Source: Gammaproteobacteria bacterium
GTDB taxonomy: Bacteria; Pseudomonadota; Gammaproteobacteria; Steroidobacterales; GCA-2729495
DNA length: 35,964 nt
NCBI GenBank assembly: GCA_004357495.1
Contig: SMWD01000152.1
Span: 1 to 35,964 of the forward strand
Direction: 5' to 3'
Shown: positions 28,923 through 35,964 of the stretch, in pieces
Layout: each line of letters begins with the position of its first letter
Numbering within the stretch: the first letter of the stretch is position 1
The notes under the pieces: model-generated
What the model saw: only the letters and a program-made list of their open reading frames with translations
Told to the model about the DNA's origin: nothing
Database searches by the model: none
Program-made: the position numbers and the translations under genes

Positions 28923-31225
28923 GTCGGTTCCACCGTGATTGGAATACTGCGCAGTCGAGTACTCTGCAAGGCGACACTGCGCGCTTCGCCCTGCGCCGGC
29001 GTCGATGAGGCGATCTGCACGATGTCGCGGCCCAGCTCGCGCGACTCGCCGCCGGTTTTGACCAGCTCGACGTGGCGGCCCGTGCGGGTGAGTTTGACAC
29101 GCGTCGCACTCCACGCCAGCGCCCCGGTTTCCGGCTCCATCTGCGGCGCGAGTATCCGGATCGGGTTGACGCCACGGTTCCGCGCGTAACGCCCGTACTC
29201 CGTATGGCCCTGGCCGATCGGGATCGCGATGACGTCGGGCCGGATGGCCGGGTAGACATAGACCGGGGCGGCGATCTTGCCGTACGGCGACTCGACGTCG
29301 AGCACGTCGCCCTCCTTGACGCCGAGTTGGGCTGCCGTCTGCGGATTCAGCTCGATCCACGATCCGTACACGATGCTTGTCATTGCATCCGGCAGCTCCT
29401 GCAACCACGGTAAGTTCGCGCCACGCCCATCACGCAGTGCGTTCGACTCGTACGGGTACAAAACAAACGGATATGTCTCCTCGGCGCCTGCGAACTCCGG
29501 TTCACCGACATCGATGCTGGCGATAACATTTCGGCTTACTGACACCGACGCATGATCGCGGCCGGTATCCTCGCCCCAGACACCGGCGCGAAGGATGTCG
29601 CGCCAGAACGTATCGAACCCTTCCGTGCCACCCGAGACCTGCGCATGAATCGTTCGCCAGCTGTCACGCAGGTAATCTTCCATGCTTGGCCATGGCAGCG
29701 CTTCGTCCAGGCCGACCTGCCGTGCCAGCGCAAGTACGATGTCACCCGTCGCGCGCGTGTTGTACAACGGGGATACGACGGGCTGCGAAACGGCACCGAC
29801 CGGGAATCCGACGCCCGGCTCGGGGCTGTGATCGCCCCAGCTCTCCAGGTAGGTATGGCTCGGCAGAATCACGTCGGCCATCGCGGTGGTCTCGTCGGGG
29901 AAACTCGACAGGCTGACAATCAGCGGGATCTCCTGCAGAGCGGCCGCGAATTCGGCCGCATCCGGCAAGGTGAAAAGTGGATTGGTGTTGTTGACGATCA
30001 GCACGTCGATTTTGCCCGCACGCGCCGCATCAGCCAGTTCCCGCATCGCCCGATAGGTCGCGTGTCGCGCCTGGGTGTCACGGCCGACGGCGGGCTCCGG
30101 GTTAAACACGACCCCGCCGGGCTTGCCCAGGTTGCCGACCAGATAATTCAGCGCATTGACAGCGACCAGCGTCGCCACCGCGTTGGTGTGACTACATGCC
30201 GTGCCCCCGCCAATCGCCAAGCTCGCTTTGCTAGCGGCGAATTTCTGTGCGACCCGCTCGATTCTCGCGGCCGGCAAGTCGACGGCTTCCGCGACGGAAG
30301 CCGGCGTGTACCGGTCGAGTGCCGCAGCCCATGCGTCACGATCCGCTCCCCGATAGCGTTTCTCAACCAAGTGTCGGGCGATGGCCAGCGCGAACAAACC
30401 CTCCGTACCCGGCGCGGCCGCCAGCCACTCATCGGCTGCCGCTCCACTCACCGACATCCGCGGCTCGACCTGCACGAAATAGCCACGCGCATCGGGTCGC
30501 GCGTGACGGCTCCGACCGAAGCCGAGACTATGATGCACCGGCGAGATCCAGGTGCTGAGGTAGTCGGCGCCAAACGAGATGACATAGTCGGCGTTTTGCA
30601 GATCGTAGTACGGCAGGCGCGTCTCACCGAACAGCCGCTGGTTGGCCGCGTACAGGGTTTGCGGATGCGCGAACTCATAATGCAGCAACCGGTCGGCACC
30701 GAGCTCGGCCATGAACCGCTCGAACAACTCGGCAAGGTGGCCGCCCACCCCCTCGGTCAGCAGGCAGATACGATCACCCTGTCCCGCCGCTTTCAGCGCG
30801 CTGAGCGTCTCGCCGACGCGGCCCAGTGCCTCATCCCACGTCGTCTTGACGAAACCGGCCGAACCGCGCTCCGCGTTCTGCACCAGCGGCCCCGTCAGGC
30901 GATCCGGGTTATACAGGGCCTGCAAACCGGCCTGGCCCAGCGCGCACACCGCGCCCTGACTGACCGGGTGCGCGGGATTGCCCTCGATCTTCTTGGCGCG
31001 CCCCTCGCGCGTCCGCACGGTAATGCCGCAGCCGGCCGAACACATCGAGCAGACCGAGTTATACCAGGTCGCGATTCCAGAACTGAATTCCTCGGGTGGC
31101 ACTGCGTACGGCACCAGGTACTCGAGCGGATGTTTGGTCGACTCCGAGAGCATGAAGCCGGCGCCGGCGCCGATGCCGCCCGCGCCGACGAGTTTCAAAA
31201 AATCCCTGCGTTCGATATTTGCCAT
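28919..31225 (-). CDS. Molybdopterin-oxidoreductase-like subunit of ACIII (ActB1-equivalent, separate gene)
   Basis: Tat motif RRDFLK; CSMCSAGCG-x26-C motif; C-terminal PWLQELPDAMTSIVYGSWIELNP...PIGQGHTEYGRYARNRGVNPIRIL. Confidence 0.88.
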   Translation of the reverse strand: MANIERRDFLKLVGAGGIGAGAGFMLSESTKHPLEYLVPYAVPPEEFSSGIATWYNSVCSMCSAGCGITVRTREGRAKKIEGNPAHPVSQGAVCALGQAGLQALYNPDRLTGPLVQNAERGSAGFVKTTWDEALGRVGETLSALKAAGQGDRICLLTEGVGGHLAELFERFMAELGADRLLHYEFAHPQTLYAANQRLFGETRLPYYDLQNADYVISFGADYLSTWISPVHHSLGFGRSRHARPDARGYFVQVEPRMSVSGAAADEWLAAAPGTEGLFALAIARHLVEKRYRGADRDAWAAALDRYTPASVAEAVDLPAARIERVAQKFAASKASLAIGGGTACSHTNAVATLVAVNALNYLVGNLGKPGGVVFNPEPAVGRDTQARHATYRAMRELADAARAGKIDVLIVNNTNPLFTLPDAAEFAAALQEIPLIVSLSSFPDETTAMADVILPSHTYLESWGDHSPEPGVGFPVGAVSQPVVSPLYNTRATGDIVLALARQVGLDEALPWPSMEDYLRDSWRTIHAQVSGGTEGFDTFWRDILRAGVWGEDTGRDHASVSVSRNVIASIDVGEPEFAGAEETYPFVLYPYESNALRDGRGANLPWLQELPDAMTSIVYGSWIELNPQTAAQLGVKEGDVLDVESPYGKIAAPVYVYPAIRPDVIAIPIGQGHTEYGRYARNRGVNPIRILAPQMEPETGALAWSATRVKLTRTGRHVELVKTGGESRELGRDIVQIASSTPAQGEARSVALQSTRLRSIPITVEPT

Positions 31226-31261
31226 GCCGTTATCCGACCCTTCTGTGCGTCGTCGCCTCGT

Positions 31262-31801
31262 TCATTTGTGACACGTCAAGCAATCCTGGCCGTGCTGCAC
31301 CTCGTTCTCCAGGTGACAATCCCGGCACCAGCCCATCTGCAGCGGCGCGATGCGGGTCACGACGTCCATCGTCTGCACCGGCCCGTGACAGCTCTGGCAT
31401 TCGATGTTCGCCTGCACATGGCGCTTGTGCGGAAAATACACGAAGTCCGGCAGGTCATGAACCTTGATCCACGGGATCGGATCCTTGTTGACCCAGTAGT
31501 TCATGAGCTTGCGAATCTCCGGGCGGTCCGTCGCGACTTCATTGTGACAGCCGACGCATTTGTTGACGCTCGGCACGCCCGCGGAAATCGAGCGGCGCGC
31601 CTGCGTGTGGCAGTACTGGCAGGGAATCTCAAAATCACCCGCATGGATACGGTGGCTGAAATTGATCGGCTGTACGGGGGTCGTGCCCGGAAAGAAGGTC
31701 GCATTGGCCCAATAGCCGGCGAACATGCCAACCAGCCCGACCACGCCGATCAAGGCCGCGGGCTTGAGGACTCGTAACGTTGGAACGATAGATACGCCCA
31801 T
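31262..31801 (-). CDS. actA: Pentaheme cytochrome c subunit of ACIII (ActA)
   Basis: Five CXXCH motifs (CQYCH, CVGCH, CQSCH, CRDCH, CLTCH) after one N-terminal TM anchor. Confidence 0.9.
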   Translation of the reverse strand: MGVSIVPTLRVLKPAALIGVVGLVGMFAGYWANATFFPGTTPVQPINFSHRIHAGDFEIPCQYCHTQARRSISAGVPSVNKCVGCHNEVATDRPEIRKLMNYWVNKDPIPWIKVHDLPDFVYFPHKRHVQANIECQSCHGPVQTMDVVTRIAPLQMGWCRDCHLENEVQHGQDCLTCHK

Positions 31802-31884
31802 CTACTCCACACTCCGTACACGGTATTCCACAACGGCCGTCGCCGGCCTCGAATAGACACCTTGCCTGCTTAGCTTTCCCCTAT

Positions 31885-32241
31885 TCACGAGCCGGGCGAT
31901 TCCGGCTGCCTGGTCAACCCCAGCGCCTTGCCGAACCTGTTGCCGAATTCCTGAATCGAGTCGGCCACCTCCTGGTTGTTCGTCGCGCGCCGGTAGGTGT
32001 CCGCCATCTTGTGGATCACCTGGTAGAAATACAGATTCATGTCTTCGACGCTCGTGTCCCGAATCCACAGGTCGATGGCTGCCGTCGTTTTCCGCTCGCT
32101 GTCCCACATCGACAGCATCACCGACTGACATGGTCTCGGACCGTCGTGGCGCGCCTCGGTGGCCTGCCATTCGATCTTGATCGGCAGATTGTCGCCATCG
32201 AGTTCGACCGTCAGTTTGATTTCGGCAGTTCGGGGCATCAT
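31885..32241 (-). CDS. GldC-like protein
   Basis: AEIKLTVELDGDNLPIKIEWQATEA...MLSMWDSERKTTAAIDLWIRDTSVEDMNLYFYQVIHKMADTYRRATNNQEVADSIQEF matches the remembered pattern of Bacteroidetes GldC (LD..N.P.KIEW.A, WD...K.T..IDLW.KDM.VDEM..F..Q....MADT..RAT). Confidence 0.72.
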   Translation of the reverse strand: MMPRTAEIKLTVELDGDNLPIKIEWQATEARHDGPRPCQSVMLSMWDSERKTTAAIDLWIRDTSVEDMNLYFYQVIHKMADTYRRATNNQEVADSIQEFGNRFGKALGLTRQPESPGS

Positions 32242-32293
32242 GCTGTTACCTTAGAATTCATGCGGGTACCACCGTGTTGCATCGACCGACACG

Positions 32294-32503
32294 ATGTTCG
32301 ACATTTTAATAATCATCGTCATGTTCGGCATCCTCGTCAGCCTGGGTGTCGGCCTGTTCTTTCTCGTCCGTGATCGCGGCCGCACCGAACGCACGGTTAT
32401 CTCGCTGAGCGTGCGCGTCGGGCTGTCCGTCCTATTGCTCGCTCTGCTCGCGTTCGGTTTTATGTCTCGCCTCATGTCTTCTGGCGCCACCCCCGGTGGT
32501 TAA
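32294..32503 (+). CDS. DUF2909-like twin-transmembrane protein of cox loci
   Basis: 69 aa, two TM helices flanking a basic loop: MFDILIIIVMFGILVSLGVGLFFLVRDRGRTERTVISLSVRVGLSVLLLALLAFGFMSRLMSSGA; lies beside coxC. Confidence 0.7.
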   Translation: MFDILIIIVMFGILVSLGVGLFFLVRDRGRTERTVISLSVRVGLSVLLLALLAFGFMSRLMSSGATPGG

Positions 32504-32517
32504 CCCCAGCCCTCCTG

Positions 32518-33402
32518 TCAGAACCAGTACACAAACGTAAAAAGAAACAGCCATACCACGTCGACGAAGTGCCAGTACCAGCTGGCAGCTTCGAATGCGA
32601 AGTGATTGTCCGGCGTGAAGTGGCCCTTGATACAGCGCAGGAGCATGACCGTGAGCATGATCGCGCCCAGAGTTACATGTGCGCCGTGGAATCCCGTCAG
32701 CATGAAGAACGTCGACCCGTAGATCCCGGAGCCGAGGCTCAGGCCGAGCTCGCTATAGGCGTGGATGTACTCGACGACCTGCAATGTGAGGAAGGTGAAC
32801 CCGAGTGTGACCGTCGTCGCCAGCCAGACTATCAGCGCCCCGCGCCGGCCCTTCTTCAAAGCCCAATGCGCGAACGTAACCGTCAGGCTGCTGGTCACGA
32901 GAATCATGGTGTTGATCAACGGCAGACCCCAGGCGCCCATCGCCTGCGTACCCTCGCCCCCCGGCGTCATGAACAGCGGCCAGACGTCCGCGAAGTCGGG
33001 CCACAACAGCAGATGCGTCTCGAGACGGTGACCCGCACCGGCCAGCCACGGCACTGAGATCACACGGGCATAGAATAATGTGCCGAAAAAAGCGGCAAAA
33101 AACATGACCTCGGACACGATGAACCACACCATGCCCATGCGATACGAGCGATCGAGCTGTCGGCTGACCAGACCCTGCATCGATTCCATGATGACGACGC
33201 GGAACCAGCCAAACATCATGAACGCGACCATCGCCAGCCCGGCGTAAAAAATTAGCGCGCCGAATTCACCCTCGGTCGCGACCTTGTCAGTGCTCTGCTG
33301 GATGAAGTTGACCGCGCCGAAGGCCGTCACAAACAACGCGATCGAGCCGATGATCGGCCAGACGCTGCTGTGCGGAACGTAATAGCGGGGTGTCCCGCTC
33401 AT
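32518..33402 (-). CDS. coxC: Cytochrome c oxidase subunit III
   Basis: YYVPHSSVWPIIGSIALFVTAFG; MFFAAFFGTLFYAR; GFHGAHVTLGAIML; ASWYWHFVDVVWLFLFTFVYWF. Start at the internal Met 33402. Confidence 0.95.
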   Translation of the reverse strand: MSGTPRYYVPHSSVWPIIGSIALFVTAFGAVNFIQQSTDKVATEGEFGALIFYAGLAMVAFMMFGWFRVVIMESMQGLVSRQLDRSYRMGMVWFIVSEVMFFAAFFGTLFYARVISVPWLAGAGHRLETHLLLWPDFADVWPLFMTPGGEGTQAMGAWGLPLINTMILVTSSLTVTFAHWALKKGRRGALIVWLATTVTLGFTFLTLQVVEYIHAYSELGLSLGSGIYGSTFFMLTGFHGAHVTLGAIMLTVMLLRCIKGHFTPDNHFAFEAASWYWHFVDVVWLFLFTFVYWF

Positions 33403-33451
33403 GATGCCTGCTTCGCCCCTTGCTCGTTGTTCATGAGTTGGTCGACCATAC

Positions 33452-34036
33452 TCAGTTGCTCGCGACCTGCTCTGGCTCAACATCGGGAACCCGGAACATC
33501 GAATACGACAGGCTCAGCGTACTGATTTCTTCGGGCAAATCCGCATCGATATAAAACGTCACCGGCATCTCGACCGCCTCACCCGCCGCCAGCACCTGCC
33601 GCTCGAAGCAGAAGCACTCGATCTTGTGCAGGTGCAAGGCTGCGACGCCCGGCGCCACGCTCGGCACGGCCTGACCGGTAACCGACGTGCCAGCCCGATT
33701 GCGTGCATAGAACGTCGTCGTGACCATCTCGCCAGGGCGCACACTCAGCTGGCTCACCGTCGGCCGGAACTCCCAGGGCAACCCCTTGCCCACCTGCGCC
33801 ACGAACTGGATCTTCACATCGCGATCAACGACCGGCCCGGGCATATCGGGCACGGCAACCGGCCCGGCGGTTTTGCCGTTGATCCCGGTCAGCTCACAGA
33901 ACACGTCGTACAGCGGGACCAGCGCGAAGGCGAAACCGAACATACTGCAGGCGAGCAGTATCAGCAGCGCCGCCTGCTTCCCGTGACCTTGCGGTGTGCC
34001 TTGCACGCTCAAACCGCTAGTCCTCCTCGGCCGCAA
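33452..34036 (-). CDS. ctaG: Cytochrome c oxidase assembly protein CtaG/Cox11
   Basis: FGFAFALVPLYDVFCELTGINGKT; LHKIECFCFERQVLAAGE copper motif; overlaps the coxA end. Confidence 0.93.
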   Translation of the reverse strand: MRPRRTSGLSVQGTPQGHGKQAALLILLACSMFGFAFALVPLYDVFCELTGINGKTAGPVAVPDMPGPVVDRDVKIQFVAQVGKGLPWEFRPTVSQLSVRPGEMVTTTFYARNRAGTSVTGQAVPSVAPGVAALHLHKIECFCFERQVLAAGEAVEMPVTFYIDADLPEEISTLSLSYSMFRVPDVEPEQVASN

Positions 34037-35609
34037 TAACCGGCGGCGTCTCGAATGTGTGGAACGGGGCCGGCGACGGTACCGTCCACTCGAGTCCTTC
34101 AGCCCCCTCCCAGACCTGTGCGGTGGCTTTCTGGCCGCCGCGAATCGTCTTGACCACGATGTACAGGAAAAGGACCTGCGTCAGGCCGAGCAACCCCGCA
34201 CCGATGCTGGACATCATGTTGAAGTCTGCGAATTGCACCGAGTAATCGACGATGCGCCGGGGCATGCCGGCGAGCCCGGAGAAATGCATGGGAAAAAACG
34301 TCAGGTTAACGGCGAAGGCAGCCACCCAGAAGTGAATCTTGCCGAGCCGTTCGTCATACATGTGCCCGGTCCACTTGGGTAGCCAGTAGTAGACGGCCGC
34401 CATCGTGCCGAAGATCGCGCCGGGATACAGCACATAGTGGAAGTGCGCAACGACGAAGAACGTATCGTGATACTGGAAGTCCGCCGGCACCAACGCCAGC
34501 ATCAGGCCAGACAAGCCACCGATGGTAAACATCATGACGAAGGCAATAGCGAACAACATCGGCGTCTCGAAGGTCATCGAGCCCCGCCACATCGTCGCGA
34601 CCCAGTTGAACACCTTGACGGCCGTGGGCACGGCAATCAGCATCGTCGCATACATGAAGAACAGCTCGCCGAACAGCGGCATACCGGTCGTGAACATGTG
34701 GTGGCCCCAGACGACGAACGACAGGACCGCGATCAGGACCGTGGCATAGACCATCGAGCGGTAGCCGAACAGCCGCTTGCGCGCGAACGTCGGAATGATC
34801 TGCGAGGCGATGCCGAAGCCCGGCAGGATCATGATGTAAACCTCCGGGTGCCCGAAGAACCAGAAGATGTGCTGGAACAGCACCGGATCACCGCCGCCGG
34901 AAGCCTCGAAGAAGCTGGTACCGAAGTGGCGGTCGGTCAGCATCATCGTGACGACGCCGGCCAGCACCGGCATGACCATGATCAGCAGAAACGCGGTGAT
35001 CAGCCAGGTCCAGACGAACAACGGCATTCTCATCAATGTCATGCCGGGCGCACGCAGGTTTATGATCGTCACGATGATGTTAATCGCCCCGGCGACCGAC
35101 GAGATGCCCATCATGTGCACGCCCAGGATGAAGAAGTCGGTGCTCGGCGGGCCGTAGGTCGTTGACAGCGGCGCATAGAACGTCCAACCAAAGTTCGGGG
35201 CCCCGCCTTCCATGAACAGTGTTGACAACAGCAGCGTGAATGCGAATGGCAGCAGCCAGAAGCTGAAGTTATTGAGCCGGGGCAGCGCCATATCGGGCGC
35301 GCCGATCATCAGCGGGATCATCCAGTTAGCCAGGCCGACGAACCCCGGCATGACGACGCCGAATACCATGATGAGGCCATGCATCGTGACCAGCTGGTTA
35401 TAAAAGTCCGGTTGCGTGAACTGGATACCCGGTGCAAACAACTCGAGACGCATGATCATCGCGAACGCGCCCGCAATGAAGAACAGCGTAAAGCTGAGGC
35501 ACAGGTAGAGCGTGCCGATCTCCTTGTGGTTCGTCGTCAGCAGCCAGCGGGCGATGTAGCTCACCAGCGGATGGCGTGAACTCGGTATGTTGTCTGCGTG
35601 TGCGCTCAT
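34017..35609 (-). CDS. coxA: Cytochrome c oxidase subunit I
   Basis: WLLTTNHKEIGTLYL; FFGHPEVYIMILPGFGIASQI; WGHHMFTTGMP; VVAHFHYVLYPGAIFG. Confidence 0.97.
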   Translation of the reverse strand: MSAHADNIPSSRHPLVSYIARWLLTTNHKEIGTLYLCLSFTLFFIAGAFAMIMRLELFAPGIQFTQPDFYNQLVTMHGLIMVFGVVMPGFVGLANWMIPLMIGAPDMALPRLNNFSFWLLPFAFTLLLSTLFMEGGAPNFGWTFYAPLSTTYGPPSTDFFILGVHMMGISSVAGAINIIVTIINLRAPGMTLMRMPLFVWTWLITAFLLIMVMPVLAGVVTMMLTDRHFGTSFFEASGGGDPVLFQHIFWFFGHPEVYIMILPGFGIASQIIPTFARKRLFGYRSMVYATVLIAVLSFVVWGHHMFTTGMPLFGELFFMYATMLIAVPTAVKVFNWVATMWRGSMTFETPMLFAIAFVMMFTIGGLSGLMLALVPADFQYHDTFFVVAHFHYVLYPGAIFGTMAAVYYWLPKWTGHMYDERLGKIHFWVAAFAVNLTFFPMHFSGLAGMPRRIVDYSVQFADFNMMSSIGAGLLGLTQVLFLYIVVKTIRGGQKATAQVWEGAEGLEWTVPSPAPFHTFETPPVIAAEED

Positions 35610-35619
35610 CGATCCGCCT

Positions 35620-35964
35620 CTAACGTGACTCATAGACGGTCATCGGTTGGATGACCTGGCCCATCTCGTTGCCCCAGGAATTGCGTTCGTAGGTAATGAC
35701 GGCCGCGATATCGAGATCAGAGAGCTGCGGAGCCCAGGCCTGCATCTCGGTGTCGGCCTTGCCGTTCAGGACACGATCGATATGGCTCTCGATGGTCCCG
35801 GTAGTAATGTCGCTGCCCGCCAGCGCCGGGTACTTGCTGCTCTGCCCCAGTCCGTTTGGCTGATGACACGTCGCACAATTGTCCATGTAAACACTCTCGC
35901 CGCGCGTCACGAGTTCACCCATGCTCCACGTCCTCTGTCGATCGCGCACCGCCGTCTCGCCGGC
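35620..35964 (-). CDS. coxB: Cytochrome c oxidase subunit II, C-terminal cytochrome c domain (gene runs off the window)
   Basis: Frame stays open to the window edge (AGETAVRDRQRTWSMGELVTRGESVYMDNCATCHQPNGLGQSSKYPALAGS); next to coxA. Confidence 0.82.
   Translation of the reverse strand, partial: AGETAVRDRQRTWSMGELVTRGESVYMDNCATCHQPNGLGQSSKYPALAGSDITTGTIESHIDRVLNGKADTEMQAWAPQLSDLDIAAVITYERNSWGNEMGQVIQPMTVYESR

Noticed and set aside
28140-29189. 349-aa plus-strand ORF antisense to the Fe-S subunit gene
   Set aside because: Opposite strand has a full set of Fe-S motifs; antisense product unrecognisable.
29552-31777. 741-aa plus-strand ORF antisense to the B1 and pentaheme cytochrome genes
   Set aside because: Arg/His-rich low-plausibility translation with no recognisable domain; the opposite strand encodes clear conserved families. 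Long antisense ORFs are expected in GC-rich codon-biased DNA.
31802-32170. Alternative minus-strand ORF overlapping the GldC-like gene
   Set aside because: Different frame, composition atypical; the GldC-like frame gives coherent conserved motifs.
33403-33451. 16-codon ORF (MVDQLMNNEQGAKQAS) between ctaG and coxC
   Set aside because: Too short to support; may be only spacer or a translational-coupling leader.

Overview
This 36 kb window looks like a GC-rich proteobacterial (probably gammaproteobacterial) chromosome segment. It is dense with housekeeping genes and has one respiratory island at the right end. From left to right it holds: the 3' end of a HipA-family kinase gene; typA/bipA; rhlE; a NUDIX hydrolase; fdxA; dsbC and xerD; an LPLAT acyltransferase; a thiolase; ETF-ubiquinone oxidoreductase; zapE; a REP-like repeat and palindrome cluster; gpmA; a gamma-class carbonic anhydrase-like protein; tesB; a DUF1499-like protein; a MaoC-like hydratase; folE; mobA; moaC; leuC and leuD; a CaiB/BaiF CoA-transferase divergent from an HMG-CoA-lyase-like gene; an AraC-MGMT (Ada-like) fusion; and a DUF4426-like lipoprotein. 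The right-hand ~11.5 kb is an energy-conservation locus. It contains a full Alternative Complex III-type operon (pentaheme cytochrome, B1, B2, C, D, E, F) next to an aa3/caa3-type oxidase operon (coxB with a cytochrome c domain, coxA, cox11, coxC). Between them sit a DUF2909-like twin-TM gene in opposite orientation and a small protein that strongly resembles Bacteroidetes GldC. The main points for follow-up are: (1) the GldC-like ORF heading the ACIII operon; (2) a split B1 subunit that keeps an exact Cx2Cx3Cx27C cluster motif but seems to lack a Mo ligand; (3) the REP-like 15-bp tandem/palindromic element between zapE and gpmA. No tRNA, rRNA, CRISPR array, transposase or prophage was recognised. 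All family assignments are from reading the translations; no database search was run.
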